A stretch of 64,000 bases of DNA from Coenobita brevimanus (GCA_032717465.1 CM064655.1:22910603-22974602), one strand, 5' to 3'. Counted from the stretch's first letter, positions 46,096-59,635 are shown. The notes: a model not told the origin generated them from the sequence alone. Numbers and translations: made by a program.

Positions 46096-46167
46096 ATACA
46101 CACAAACACACACACACACATACACACATACATTTCCATATGGTACTCTCTCCAGCACAACAATTAA

Positions 46168-46220
<53 letters not shown>
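45962..46220. repeat. 108-bp tandem duplication with (CT)n and (CA)n
   Basis: CATTTCCATATGGTACTCTC...AACAATTAAACAATC is present twice without visible differences, at 46023 and 46131. Each copy is preceded by ACACATA and followed by (CT)n. The duplication is young and contains the microsatellites. Confidence 0.9.
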
Positions 46221-46222
<2 letters not shown>

Positions 46223-46535
46223 TTACTCCCTACCTCTCTCCCTCCCTCCCAAATGATGTTCAGGTGAGTAACTGAACATCGCAAATTACACGCCTGTTCA
46301 CCGGCCATGGCCATCTGTCGAGAGCGGTAAATGTTCAACAAGGAATGAACAGAGAACAAAGGGAGAACAGCGAGCAGACAAAACCAACATGCAATCCCGT
46401 ATGTTACTCCTTTACTATGATGTCTGTATTGGTTTGTTCTGGCTATCCCCGGACGATATTATTTTGCTTAGTGATAATAAGTTATAGTGAATGGGATAAC
46501 TTTGTCTAATTTAGTATAAGGACATCTTTTCTTAT

Positions 46536-46568
<33 letters not shown>

Positions 46569-47738
46569 CTAAGGTCAGACGATCTAATTCGGCTGTGGGG
46601 GGACTCTTGTTAAGTGATAAAATCAGGTTCCGTTAACTTAAGCAATACAATGGCGTCTTTCATGCATTTTTCTCACCAGTAAAACGTCATACTATTGCAG
46701 TCATCTGAGGAAAATCATTTGCTGGGGAAAGGTTAAAATCTACTTTGATCAGTCGCACCCAAAGCAACAGTGATATGTACAGCTAAATCACTTCTCTGTT
46801 CAGAGAAGAAAAATAAAATCAACCTTGGGATATAAAGACGGGGAGAAATATTGGCCTTATATTTCAACTCTTCTACTTCTCACATTCCTCTTCTGGCTAA
46901 AATATCTAATCCAGGAGTGACTTGGTTAGTTTCTCTACCCATAGATGATCACCACTGTTATAAGGTGTCAGGGAGGAGAGTACCAAACATACCCTAAATG
47001 CAGACGTACTTCTGACCCCGACTGTACTTCAATCAATAAAACTGTCTTCAATTACAGAGAGGGAATTCGCAGCTCAACATTTCATTTGGTGGTGATTGTT
47101 TCGATAGCAGAAGCGTGTATAAGGAACAGACACGATAAATTAACTGATCCCGCTGTGCAACCTGGTCATTCCATTTCAAGCAACGGAGTGCAATTGCAGT
47201 TAAGAGAATGGTGTAGATAGAGGGAGGATCCTGTACCTTTGCAACAGCTTCACCTTTGCTCTTATGAATGCACTTAGGTCTGGTCTATGTCCAAAATCGG
47301 ATGCGCAAAATAAGATGGCTTCGAACAAATATCTCAAGGTTTTAGTTATCTGGGCAAGCACCTGAAGATTTTACCTGTGCAAAATCCTAGTGCAGAATAT
47401 TCAGGAAATTTACTCTTTAAAGTACAGGACATCATTTAGCTATTTTATTTTACCATGCAACTGAGGACTGCATTTAGGCGAGAGGAAACTATTAAGTAAA
47501 CCCACAATTAAGAAGAAAAATAGAACATTAAATTAGAGACAATTTCTGTAAAAATACACCTTGTACCACCAATGGGCACCCCTGGCGGTTCATGCAAGAT
47601 AACGAACGCAGTGCTGCAATGTTGCCTCTCTGTATCAAATTGACCCAGCATATTGTGGGAGTGCTCTGACCCAACCCAACCCCAGGGGATGTGTTCATAA
47701 AATTTCTTGTACTTAAGTTGCGTATCAGATCTATGCTT
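46221..47738. other. intergenic, dispersed-motif remnants
   Basis: Motif copies GGACGATATTATTTTGCTTA (46451) and AGACGATCTAATTCGGCTG (46577). (CT)n at 46542-46569. Other text is unique; open frames are short and unsupported. Confidence 0.45.
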
Positions 47739-48848
47739 TTATCTCAGTTCAGTAAAGCAGCATAAACACACATAACCAAACCAGTGTGAATAGCGTGAAA
47801 AAAAAACACAAAAAAGACTAAACAAAATGAAATAGGACCATACCTGACTGCAATGGAGAACTGTTATTAAAAAAATGCTTAAGTTCTGCAATGAATATGG
47901 GCCAGAGGGGGGGATAGGGAAGGTAGGGAACAAGGAACCTTCAACAAAGCCTCCGACGACTGTGCATGCCTCATAAATTCCCCAGCTAATTCCCCAACAG
48001 AAAACGGGAGGCAGTGCCCGGGAGGGGAGACCACACATTGCCGCCCCCCAAGGCTCCCTCCCTTCCGCTGACTCAGGCCCAACCTACATGTATGTACAGT
48101 CTCGAAAAAGAAGGTAATTATTAGTTCTCTGTGGTCTTATATTCTGAAGACAACACGAAGAATTCTTCAGTGGTTATGTACACTGTGAGAGAAATGAGTA
48201 ACGTTATTCTCTGTAGTTTGCATTCAGAAACACAAGATAAATATTTCCTTATTACTTTCTGTATGGTTTGCATTCCGAAACAAAACGAAATACAGCAGCT
48301 TAATGTAGTGCCCTATGTTCTTGTCAGTGAACGTGTATTTATTCTCTATTACGCCATTAATTAAAAGAAAGATAAAATGGAGCCTGCTAATGGTTACTCA
48401 GAATTGAAATACATACTGAAATAAATATAGGAAAAACGCTCAGTGTCAGTGTCGTCCATCCTATAGATAACGATATTCTGTTAACTGTACAGCCGAAAAG
48501 TCTCATTATACATTCCAGCGATGAAACTGGATGTGACCCTATTTTTTGCTTTGTTTTGTCTTTAATTTTGAGTAATAAGGACGGCTTCTTAATAATATGT
48601 ATTTTTTTTCCTCTAATATGATTTTACTACTCAAAAGGTAAGAGCCAGTCAGCTATGGGTTACAACAGTACAGTCGCTTATAAAAAAAAGTCGTCATTAT
48701 CATCATCATCATCAAATCACCGCCCTCCCCACAAAGAAAAAAAAAATGTGCTGGGTAAAACGCTCTTCGTCCCGCGATCCAGAAAATAAATCAAGGTGAA
48801 GATAACGATACTATTGCTTTACTGATGGTATACTTCCTTGAGAGTGAC
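47739..48848. other. intergenic, nothing firm
   Basis: A 99-codon minus-strand frame (48038-47739) has ordinary amino-acid use but no recognised domain or splice context. GTTTGCATTC(A/C)GAAACA recurs at 48216 and 48268, a short local repeat. Confidence 0.4.
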
Positions 48849-48868
48849 CTGCTGCTGCTACTACTACT

Positions 48869-48938
<70 letters not shown>

Positions 48939-48954
48939 TTACTACTACTACTAC
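48849..48954. repeat. (CTG)n(CTA)n(CAA)n(CTA)n compound microsatellite
   Basis: Four successive trinucleotide blocks. The Leu/Gln homopolymer frame is a repeat artefact. Confidence 0.95.
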
Positions 48955-49247
48955 ATCTAATGGAAATGAGTCTACCTGGTGTGCATCAAGACGCACCCCT
49001 CATCCTACCCCGGTCTCTTGATCATCTCGCTCGTTGGGCAAGGACAAATTCATAACTTCGGTACGTCTCGTCCAAACTGACTATTACGAACTGACTTTCT
49101 TTTAGCCCCTTCACTACGATGACGTGTTGTAAATAATAGTCTTTCCATCTCCAGACGAGTTTATTCAGTTTAAGGATGACAGGTGGAAATGAAGAGGTCA
49201 GATACAGCCTTCATTAAACCCTCTAAATAACAGGATTCCTCAAATTC

Positions 49248-49252
<5 letters not shown>
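48955..49252. other. intergenic with MITE-like relative
   Basis: AGCCCCTTCACTACGATGACG near 49108 and AGACGAGTTTATTCAGTTTAAGG near 49153 belong to the AACCCCTTCA family. Confidence 0.5.

Positions 49253-49304
<52 letters not shown>
49253..49304. repeat. (GA)n microsatellite
   Basis: About 26 GA units. Confidence 0.95.
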
Positions 49305-49307
<3 letters not shown>

Positions 49308-50520
49308 GCAGCAAAAGGTAAGAACTTTACATATTCCACAACCTTCTCCTCTGTCACTTACTCAAGACAGCTAAATAGGCCTCCGTAACTCCACCTGGAT
49401 TCAGTGTAGGGGAAAGAGGAAGCCAGGTGTATTCATTTTATTCCCATATATTTCATTTAGAGAGACTTTTGGAACTAGAGAGGTAGGCAACATCCATCAT
49501 TAGCCTTTTCACCGCCAAAAATCCTTCCGTATTTGACTAAAATCGACAGGTGGTGCCATGATTAAAAATAAATAAATGATTAAAAAAAATAAAAAGGAGT
49601 CAAGGTAAAGACATAAAAAACATCGTCTGTTCTGCTACTGTATATTCTGCTCATCTCTTACACAAACTGGCTATTAAAGGCTTCTGAACCTCCATCGATT
49701 TTTCAGTGCCGCGGGAGGTAGAGAAAAAACCAGGGTCGTTTTTATTAACTGTCTCAAGCCTATGATGTATATAAGACTGCTTGTGTATACGATTGACTTC
49801 ACTCTTACAACCACCCTACGCTTCTCAGCCAAACTAAAAATAAATACCAGAGTGAAGATATAGGAAAAAGGAATTCTTATGATTATGGTTTTGTAAGAAA
49901 GAGTGTTTTCATTTACGTTTTTCTTTGCTCATACACCAACCACACACTTTACAACCAAAGCAGGATCAACATTAAAGTGGAAAAAATACAAAACAAAAAG
50001 ATCCATGATAACAGCTGTAATGGAGGTTTACGTATCCTATAAACTGGTTAAGATGGAAACGTCTGTCTTGTACGAGTAAATGGGAGGTTTATTTCTCCAG
50101 CAAATTGGTAAAAATATGGAGCGTCTATCTTGTAAATGGGTTAAGATCTGTTACATATACCTCCCTCAGCAGGTGTTTTACTATCGTGCAACGTAATCGG
50201 TATGCAAATTCAAGGTGAAGGCGGCTGCAGGTGGTTCATATATCATGCAAGAGAAATTGTATTCAGATTAGGCATTTCCCCGACATAAAGAAATCGGGCA
50301 AAAAGCGTATCAGTGGGTGGAGCTGCTATGGGGAGACTTATGTTGCAGTGAGACCCGTCGGTGTGGTCTGGCCTGCAGGGGATGATATCAGACCCTTGCA
50401 AAGTGCACAATTAAAGAGAATTTCCGTCATGTGTCCGAAAATTTTAAGATGAGGTTTTACACGAACAGTTAAAAGGAAAAAATGAGTTGTTTCTGAAGTT
50501 TTCCTGAATTTAAACTGATC
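49305..50520. other. AT-rich intergenic, nothing recognised
   Basis: No gene, RNA or clear repeat. A short local duplication (GGAGGTTTA...TATCCTATAAACTGGT / GGAGGTTTATTTCTCCAGCAAATTGGT) is visible near 50022 and 50082. Confidence 0.45.
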
Positions 50521-50559
50521 GTCATCATCAACGTCATTTTCATCACCATCATCATCATC

Positions 50560-51430
50560 TTAATCGTCATCGTCTTCAATTCTTTCTCCTACCTAAAAAT
50601 GCGAAAATACACTTATAATATGGATATAGATGATTCGACATGCAGAAGATGAATAAGATTAAAAAGAATTTTCGAGATGTCTGTAAAAGACAGGGAAGAG
50701 ATTGTGAGATGTTAGTGTTGAGGAGTTTATTTGGATTACAGGAAGTTACGCCGTTAATAAATGCCTCTGTGGTCTAGCCGTGTATAAGTTCCTAATCAAA
50801 GTGAAGCCTGCGATCTCCCGGTAAGAGGAAATGCGAAGAGATTTTTTTTTTTTTTTTTTTTTCCCGCTCCAAGAAAATTACACCCGTATTAAGAAAATTT
50901 GTAGTGAGATGCAAGCTCTCTGAAAGCGAAATTCTGCTTCTCTAAAAATAAGTGAAGATAGGGTCTGACGGGGTTTATGAAAAGAAAAAAAAAAAACATG
51001 ACGAGAATACATGTGCCTGATATTAAGCGAAATTCTGTAATTTGTCGGCAAAATGTGAAAAAAGATGCTGCACGGTCTGTCTGGAAAGGGAAGAGATTTT
51101 AATACTTTTCCTGCTGACAGAAAAATACACTCATAATAAAAGCATTTGTGGATTCTGTAAGATTCCTTATTCAATCGAAATTTTGCGATCTGTCGGTAAA
51201 AGAAGAGAAGGGATTTTATTCAATTTTTTAAAAGCTTTCCTCATTACAGAAAGCAGCTCCCATCATACGTGAATTTATGGTCTAACTTGGTGAATCTGAC
51301 ACGCAAAATACATCATCAAAGAGAAACCAGGTCATTTCAGGATAAAAAGGAGTGATGATGTCTTTAATGTGTCCCAGGATGAAGTGAATTTACTCTTAAA
51401 ATGCTGATGACAGTGAAATTCCCAAGCCTA
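50560..51430. repeat. strongly diverged tandem repeat
   Basis: GCGA(T/A)(C/T)T(G/C).CGGTAA.A..AA.....AAG(G/A)GATTTT recurs near 50808, 51040 and 51186, each followed by AAAA.TACAC.C.TA.TAA...AATTTGTGG-like text. Spacing 145-230 bp. Poly-T at 50841-50862. Decayed enough that the unit is only approximate. Confidence 0.55.
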
Positions 51431-51612
51431 TTTGTGAAGCAGTCATAGTTTCCCTGGTACTAAGAAATCAAATACATATATACTGTAGAATGTTTGATGT
51501 TTACAGTGAAGGGAATCGAATTGACCAAAAGATGCTGAGTGACCCTTTCAGGAGAATGGTGTTTTTTATCATTAATAAGGGAGATCCATTCATTCCCAGA
51601 CTACCATGACGC

Positions 51613-51811
<199 letters not shown>

Positions 51812-51814
<3 letters not shown>

Positions 51815-52928
51815 CAAAAGTTACAGTATACTATTAAAGACACTTATTCACTAATCATAAAAGTCTCAAGTCAAGACATTAAAACACGAAGCCAACCTAG
51901 ATAGCAGAACATTAAAGAAAATAGACGGAAAAAAGATGCAGGAATACAGTATCTGAGAGAAATACTGACAGAAATAAATACAGAAACAAGTGAATTTAAA
52001 GTAACTAATGATTAGGTAACAAAAGTAATGCTCTCATATTGTAAAAAAATATATATTATTCCTCTCTTTGTCCTTAGATATAAAATAAAGGATTATAACC
52101 GCATCATCTTTATAGTCAGAATTTAAGTTTATGTATCCGAGAGCACTTTATTAATTTATGTAGCCAATTTATCACAGCCAGAGAGTAAGGCATAAAAACC
52201 ACTCACATCAGTCATACCTTATTACATCGATCAGGGCAAAACCAGTTTAGAAAATGAATCCCTTATTAAACGAGCAAAGTTTACATACAGTTAGGGGAAG
52301 GCTTCAACAAACAATTTATCACAAACTTCTGTTAACTTTTACATGCTTTACGAGACGCGAAGCAATGCCGACAGCCGACAAATCCTGATCTAATCTGTCC
52401 TTTACGTCTTTGCTTTCTATAACATTTTCCTGGATCCTGTTCTATTAATTAAAAGTACTGTTTATTAAGTCACATCTTAGTTATCAAAAGTTGACTTATT
52501 AACTGCGTGCCCGGAGGAGTTTTCAGAATTAACATAAAGGGATTAACATAAACGGTGAGAAGTTGAACATTATTAGCTATGCTAATCTTTATTAATTAAC
52601 CAGAGAGGCTACAGGAAATAACATCAGAAATAAACACGGAGAGTTTAAAAATAAGCTTAAAGATGAGCATTAGATTCATAAAGGAGAAAAGGACAAGGCT
52701 AAAGCTTTTCACAGAGAAGGCAGCAGATATAAAGTCAGGGTATCCGCGTAGCAATCTAGAGATGGAGTGAGAGGAAGGGGCAGGCAGAGAAGATGAAGAC
52801 AGGAGAAATTCGCAGATGTGCTGGGACTGTATGGAACAGGGTAAGAGCCAATAAGTATGATTTGGGAAAGACCAGAGAGGTATACTGTACATCCCACAGT
52901 GGCTTAAGTTTCATGCAGCTGCTCCCGG
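51812..52928. other. AT-rich intergenic, nothing recognised
   Basis: No defensible gene or repeat. Confidence 0.45.
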
Positions 52929-52962
52929 TGATGATGTTGATGATAATGATGATGATGATGAT

Positions 52963-52993
<31 letters not shown>

Positions 52994-52994
52994 G
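52929..52994. repeat. (GAT)n microsatellite
   Basis: About 20 GAT units, slightly interrupted. Confidence 0.9.
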
Positions 52995-54124
52995 ATAAAT
53001 TAACTCGATGACCTGTTAATTCTAAGTCTATGTAGGCAAGTGGAGGGCAAAGGTTAAGAAATTATTAACATTCCAAATACAAATCCCTTCGAATATTTTA
53101 AGCACTGTATAAGATCCTGTTTTACCTGGATTAAGCAGGAAGTAAAGATCACATTGTTTAAGCCTATCTATATTAAAACTCTTTAGTTATTAAAATGAGT
53201 CATTTAGCCATAACGACTCATCTGCAGAATCCATATTTGCACTAAGTATTCCAAATCTGGTGGCAATAAATTCTTCTGTACTGAATAATAATATACTTAA
53301 TTTCAGTATATTTCATTTCTGCCGATATAACGTGGCATTACATTAGTGATCTTAGCCTCTATGTTATGAGAATTTTAAGTACCTTGCCAATGTCACACCT
53401 GACTCTGTAGTGTTATGGGACTCTGACTTTATGTTCAGACATTTCAAATTCATAATTCTAATTACAACTTTCCACATGCAGCATCTGACAATTTTTTACA
53501 CTAATTGGAACTTATCAGTTGGATGATCATTAGTTTTTTGGATTTTTAAATCTTTGTAAATTTAACCTTTCATTATCAGTTGATATGAAGCTTCCTTTTT
53601 TGGGTGTTGCCAGCTGATATTGATAAATTTAAATTATAGAAGGATATCGTTAAGGTGAAGAGTAAATAGAGAAGATATAAACACGTCAATACCTTTAATA
53701 ATGAACAGATGTGGCCCTGAAACTGACTCCTGAGACATCCCACTATCTTAGGCGTTTGGTTCCTTCTTCCTTGCATTAAAAAGAAAAAAAAAATGCAAAA
53801 TTTTACTGATTCTACGTTAACTGGATCTTCAGTTGCAATGCCCCTACAGTATATCACATTAGCATTGCTGTAACTTTATCTTGTCTACTGGGCAATACAA
53901 TGATTTTAGTGTGTGTAATTTTTTGTACTGTTAAATTATACACCAATAACGTTAACATGAACAGTGAACAGAGTGAAGTTACTGAATCGCACATCACCAT
54001 CATTAATGTGGTGAAGGGAACAGACCACAAATAAAACACACCAATACCCGTCACAAAACCGAGGTATGTATGTGAATGTGTTCCCTGCAGTTCAGTAAGG
54101 TTAGACTGTTGGGAACAATTTATT

Positions 54125-54125
<1 letters not shown>
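52995..54125. other. AT-rich intergenic, nothing recognised
   Basis: No protein-like open frame, RNA gene or tandem repeat. Confidence 0.45.
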
Positions 54126-54207
<82 letters not shown>

Positions 54208-54274
54208 AAATCAAATCACACAGAATAAACACAATTCCTGCAAGAGCACCGATTAAAAAAAAAAAAATCCCATG

Positions 54275-54320
<46 letters not shown>
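54126..54320. repeat. (GA)n and (CT)n inverted pair
   Basis: (GA)n with a few interruptions at 54126-54207 and (CT)22 at 54275-54320, about 70 bp apart and complementary on the same strand. Confidence 0.95.
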
Positions 54321-54323
<3 letters not shown>

Positions 54324-54429
54324 CAGTGCCTCCAATCACTCTAAATTTTAAAGCAAACCATTTTCATCTCCCCCAGGTAAGGAGATACTTAAATCTGCTT
54401 ACTGGCAAGTTGGCCTAATTTACTGCTTA

Positions 54430-54801
54430 TAGCTTTGTCGGATCTGAACAGGATTAAATGGAGGGAGTAATAGGAACTTAATAGCATAGTCCCAGTGTTG
54501 GATTAATGAGCGAGAAATAATAGGAGCCTAACAGAAGACACAGGATTAGTAAACACACGTAAAGGAGAGAATCTGAGGGGGTCTGAATGTTCTCTTAATA
54601 GTAATAGAATCTGATGCTAGTTGTAAATGGGAGGAGAGGGTTTGATTCTTTTACTAGCTGGAGAGGATCTGAGTAACAGGATTAAATGGGAGGATTAATA
54701 AGATATTAATAGGAGAGACATCATTAGCAAATACAGCTAAGGAAGAGAGAGCTTGTATGAGAGAGAGAATTAAGAGTTTCTTTTCCTAGCTAGAAAGAAG
54801 T

Positions 54802-54844
<43 letters not shown>
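54430..54844. repeat. 226-bp direct repeat and (CT)n
   Basis: GGATCTGA...ACAGGATTAAATGG.AGGA.TAATA recurs at 54439 and 54664 with AGGAGA/AGCAAA(C/T)ACA text following. (CT)20 at 54804-54844. Confidence 0.6.
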
Positions 54845-54845
<1 letters not shown>

Positions 54846-55435
54846 GCTCCATCACAAACGGGCAATCAAGGCCTCAAAAGAATTCCCAGAAGGTGTGATG
54901 TCGGTGCGTGGCGGGAGGATAGGGCAGGTAAGGAACGCTATGGGAGGGCAAGGGGGTTATATTGTAAACTAAGGGACTCTATGAGGGATTCACAAGCTGG
55001 ATTGTAAGGGAGGCTCTATTAAAAGCTAACTATTTATCGTCTGTTCATAGTAATAATAAAAGACGCTATGGAATTGAAACGGATAACTAAGATCTCTTAA
55101 CCCTTGACCTCCTCAGTTCCTTGGCATATTTTGTGTATTGTTCTTGTTTAGACGTATCGGAATTAGTGTGTCTGAAGAAAAGTGGATGATCGTGGTATGA
55201 AGACTATATAAAAGGTGTCCTCGATGTGAAAGGGTGAAGTGACTTCAATGACCTCCATCCATATAATATAATACAATCTGCCCAGGTCCTAAGCCGAATA
55301 AAATACTTTGTTGGTCGCCAGAATAAAATGCGATGTGTCTTCTTGGTGAAGTGGCTAAGTGCAGCTACGTGGGGGACTACGAGGGCCACTTTAATGTTAA
55401 GGGTTTTTGTTGTCCCCTGTCGGTCTGGACTTGTT
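54845..55435. other. intergenic, nothing recognised
   Basis: Unique sequence; no supported gene. Confidence 0.45.
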
Positions 55436-56035
55436 GGGGTATATCTATTTATTTACCTACCTACCCTCTTATGTCTACCTGCCTTCCTGCATACCTGCCT
55501 TCCTGCATGACTGTCTGCCTGTCTTCTTTCTTTCCATCCTTCCTTCCCACTTTTCTGCCTTCGTGGTTTCCTACATACATGAATGCCTGTCTGCCTTCCT
55601 GCCTGCTTTCATTCCTGTCTGTCTACCTGCCTGGCCTCCTCACTATCTTATTTCCTCCCTACCTGTCTGTCTGCCTTCTTTCCGTATTTCCATATGTTCC
55701 TGTTTGCCTACTTGCTTACCTACCTGCCTATCTATTTGCCTTCCTTCCTGCCTGCCTGCCTGCCTGACTACCTGTTCAAATGTATCAGTCAATTTATATA
55801 CGTCCACATGCCCGTCGGTTTTCCTGCCTGGTTACTTACTTGTCTGTTTCCCTTATTACCTTCCTGCTTACTTCTTACTTTCCTGTCATTCCTGTCTGCT
55901 TGCCTACTTGCATTCCATCCTGTTTAATTTTCTACCTGTCTGCCAGCCTGTTTTTCTGTCTTAATTCTTCCCTCCCTCTCTGCCTTTATCAGCTCTTACC
56001 TTCATACCTGCCTGTCTGCCTGCCTACACTCGTGG
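55436..56035. repeat. degenerate CCTGCCTN tetranucleotide tract
   Basis: About 600 bp of CCTGCCTT/CTGTCTGCCTAC words, an old (CCTG)n-type microsatellite. Three overlapping Leu/Pro/Ser/Cys-rich frames are artefacts. Confidence 0.85.
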
Positions 56036-57092
56036 GTTCCTAGATGCGTGTGGTGGAGGAATTCATTAAGCACAGGACACACTGCCACCTCACACGCCTG
56101 CCTGTCCCTGGTGATATCCCGGCGTCTGGGGTGACAATAGTGCTCATTATAACTATTGCTTTGGTGTCTGAGTCAGGGTCTTCTGAAGCGATTGGCCTTG
56201 ATCAGATTACGAGGCAGGGTCGAAAAAAGAATATGTTTTTTATCGTCGTAGAAATATACATGTTTTAAATTAAATGGATTTATGTATCTAAAAAACTATT
56301 TTTTACCATTTTTATGAACATCAGATATTCTCCATCGACAGATACAGCAAAAATCAACTGCTTGAATTAAACAAAGGTACATCTTGGTATGGCAGACCTT
56401 ACTCTGTGAATGCTGTACTGTGCAATACTTGAGGTGTCAACTCATCTATATTATCATTCAATTAACCTTTGTTTCAGTTGACTTAAATGGCATTTATCAT
56501 TTCACAGCCTGGGAGAATTATACGAAAAATTACCTGATCAGGAATTATTTGAAAACGAAAAAGAATATCAGGTTTCTATCGATATATGTTTTGGAATGTG
56601 TGGAGTATTATCTGGATAGTATGAGGCGAGGTCAGGGAGGGGGAGAGGGGTTTTGAGGGTAGCTCCACCGCAAGGGCTTTGGATGGAAGATAATAACACG
56701 TTTGCCCAAGAGACGTCATTTTAATTTTGTTCTTGCTAACTTTGGACGATTATATTCAGCTTAGAAGGGACTTTTCTAACTGAAAGATAGGAAATGTAAC
56801 CTTCATTAGTACATCCACAAAGAGGTCCTTCCTAAAGTGAATGGCATCATCTGTAAGTAAATAAGTACGTACTCAGGCTGAAGGGGTTAATGCTTTATAA
56901 CAATGGAGCTTGGCAGTAAAGGAGAATGACACCCGTTGGTCTGAGCGTACAGAGATAAGGATGGCTAGAATCTTGAGGAACGTGTAGTGCTTCCTTGACT
57001 GACGGAGTTTCAAGAGGAAGAAATGTGGAGGAGTAACTTAAGAGGTCAACTAGAAGCTGAATGATATAGTAATGTGATGTGTAGAGGCAGAC
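56036..57092. other. intergenic with MITE-like relative
   Basis: GGACGATTATATTCAGCTTAG near 56745 and GGCTGAAGGGGTTAATG at 56877 mark another copy of the AACCCCTTCA family. No gene. Confidence 0.5.
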
Positions 57093-57305
57093 TCTGGTAT
57101 TCTGGAGATGTGGTGAGAATGCAGGATGAAAATTAAATGATGAGATTTAGAAGTTTGAATATGGAGGGTGGAGAATCAAGAGGTAGACGACAAAAGGCAT
57201 GAAATGAAGTCCTACAAAACCCACTCAGAGTTTAGGGACTGGACAGAGATGCTGTCAGAGATCGTGCACCATGAGGAGCCACTATAACGTGAATAAGATC
57301 GATAG
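57093..57305 (+). mobile_element. decayed LINE reverse-transcriptase C-terminus
   Basis: One plus-strand frame reads LWYSGDVVRMQDEN, then ESRGRRQKA and LDRDAVRDRA, with stops at positions where family members have ordinary residues. This is the conserved distal block of RTE/L2-like LINE polyproteins (WYGHV-R, GRxxKxW, DRxxWR). It is an old fragment; the rest of the element is not visible. Confidence 0.7.
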
Positions 57306-57935
57306 ACAAGGTTCGGAGGAAGGGGAAAATTTTTGCTATCAAGTGCGTGGTAGTGCTTGCTGATACGCTGTAAAAGACTTGGTAAAGAAAATATATAGCC
57401 TACATGATGCAACTTTAAAACAATGTCTTACCACTTGGAAGTAGGATTATGTATGTTACGTAATCAGGCACAACACTGAGTTGTAAAAAAAAAAAACTAA
57501 CAAATAGGCCTATAAACAGTACTATAAAAATACGGACGGCCAATTAGGTGAAGGGACTGTATACCATAAATAGCTGCACAATACCTCTGTAGATTTGCAA
57601 TGAAAAAAAAAAAAAAAAAAGGTAAATGTCGGTTATTAAAAAAAAAGTATTATTCAAATGATTATTCCCTTTGATTGTCGTTTTATATCACGTGATTTAA
57701 AGGAATTCATGACCTGCACTGGAATATCGAGGAAAACTAAGCCTAAGAATAATTCCCTCACTTCACAACCCCATGAAAAGAAAGTTCAGTTTCTTTAGGA
57801 TCCACCCAGGCGCAGGGAGGTAAAAAATATGCGTAATAAAAACTTTAGAACTCGCAAGACGATGGGATCCCACTTCATGTTAAAAATAATCGCATTGATA
57901 GGTTAACGACTACTGCAATGTGTGACGGTATCAGA
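57306..57935. other. AT-rich intergenic with (A)n
   Basis: Poly-A near 57603-57620. No gene recognised. Confidence 0.45.
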
Positions 57936-57938
57936 TGT

Positions 57939-58182
57939 CTAAGTGCTTCTCAAAAGGTTTTCCGTCACAGGAGCTGAAAGTTCTGGTCCCTCTTCCTCGT
58001 CCCAGCAGCCAATCCGCCCGTCATCCCTCTGTGCCCACCTCAATTTATCATTCAGACAGACTTTCCAACTTAATCCTGGGTACTGCACCGTCAGCGTCTT
58101 GCACCGCACCGCCAGGCCTATGTCAACGTCATTCATCGCCTCGCACGCCACCACCGCTAACGCCTCTCGACCGCCTTTCTCT
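57939..58182 (-). CDS. possible terminal coding exon, unknown protein
   Basis: On the minus strand a pyrimidine-containing CTTTCACATCTGCAG (acceptor-like AG near 58183) is followed by an open frame of about 80 residues ending in TAG at 57939. It reads EALAVVACEAMNDVDIG, then CKTLTVQYPG, LSWKVCLNDKLRWAQ and DGRIGCWDEEEGPE. The mix of Trp, Cys and charged residues is more protein-like than the surrounding DNA. The opposite-strand frames are Pro/Ser-rich. I do not recognise a domain and see no upstream exon, so this remains speculative. Confidence 0.3.
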
Positions 58183-58738
58183 GCAGATGTGAAAGGAGGC
58201 TAGCGGGTACACAAACGCGCCCAAGTCACACTTTCACTCTTAATGTACTGATATGGTAGTGTGGTTGGGTGTGGCAGACTCTGAAGAAATGATATGTAAG
58301 GCGTTCAAAATTCTTATGAAGAATGCCTTCGCTATAAGGAGTCGTACCCCAAAGACGAAGTTGGGTTACACTGGCATTAGCCAGAATAATAACCAAACCG
58401 AAGGGTTTCACCATTTCCCCCCGAGATGGTCTGCTGAACAATATAAACTGCTGCTACCTAGCCAAAGACGCAGTGTAAGTCCACGAGCTGTAAGGAAATA
58501 ATGAAGTTTACATCTATCCTGAACCCCTCCCGTCCTCCCGTCCCTGTGTACAAACAATCACCATCAGTGTTCCCCAAGCCTAGCCCACCCCAGGTAAAAG
58601 CATAAGCAATCACCTTTTGCTCCCGGTTCCCTCCTCCACGGGCGGTCACTACACGGCACGAATTGATTATCAGGCATCTGTGGCGGTCGAGCAGAGGTCC
58701 ACGCACGTCACTCACTACCACCGCCATCACTGCGCACG
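58183..58738. other. intergenic, nothing recognised
   Basis: Short open frames only; no supported gene. Confidence 0.4.
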
Positions 58739-59370
<632 letters not shown>

Positions 59371-59635
59371 AGACAGACAGATAGATAGATAATCAGTTAT
59401 AGATAGATTGATACCCAGAGAGACAGGGAGGTAGATAGAGATATGGTTCCGTAGGTGAGTATATAGCTAGATAAACAAAGATGAGCTGATAGACTGAGAT
59501 AAGGGTTCGTTGGTAGGTATACAGGTAGAAAAACAGATAAAGATGAACTGATAGGTAGAAAGATAGGGATAAGGGTACGTGGGTAGGTATATAGGTAGAA
59601 AAACAGATAAAGATCAATTGATAGGTAGTCAAATT
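59371..59635. repeat. minisatellite, about 65-bp unit, GATA-rich
   Basis: ACA(A/G)A(T)AAAGAT(G/C)A(A/G)(C/T)TGATAG and GATAAGGGT(T/A)CGT(T/G)GGTAGGTATA.AGGTAGAAAAACAGATAAAG recur at about 59472, 59538 and 59602, after GATA units at 59386. Confidence 0.8.

Noticed and set aside
48825..49055. Polyglutamine/polyleucine protein
   Set aside because: Reading of a compound trinucleotide microsatellite without flanking coding sequence.
55333..56043. Overlapping Leu/Pro/Cys-rich open frames, superficially like a membrane protein
   Set aside because: Produced by degenerate CCTGCCTN tetranucleotide repeats, open in three frames.
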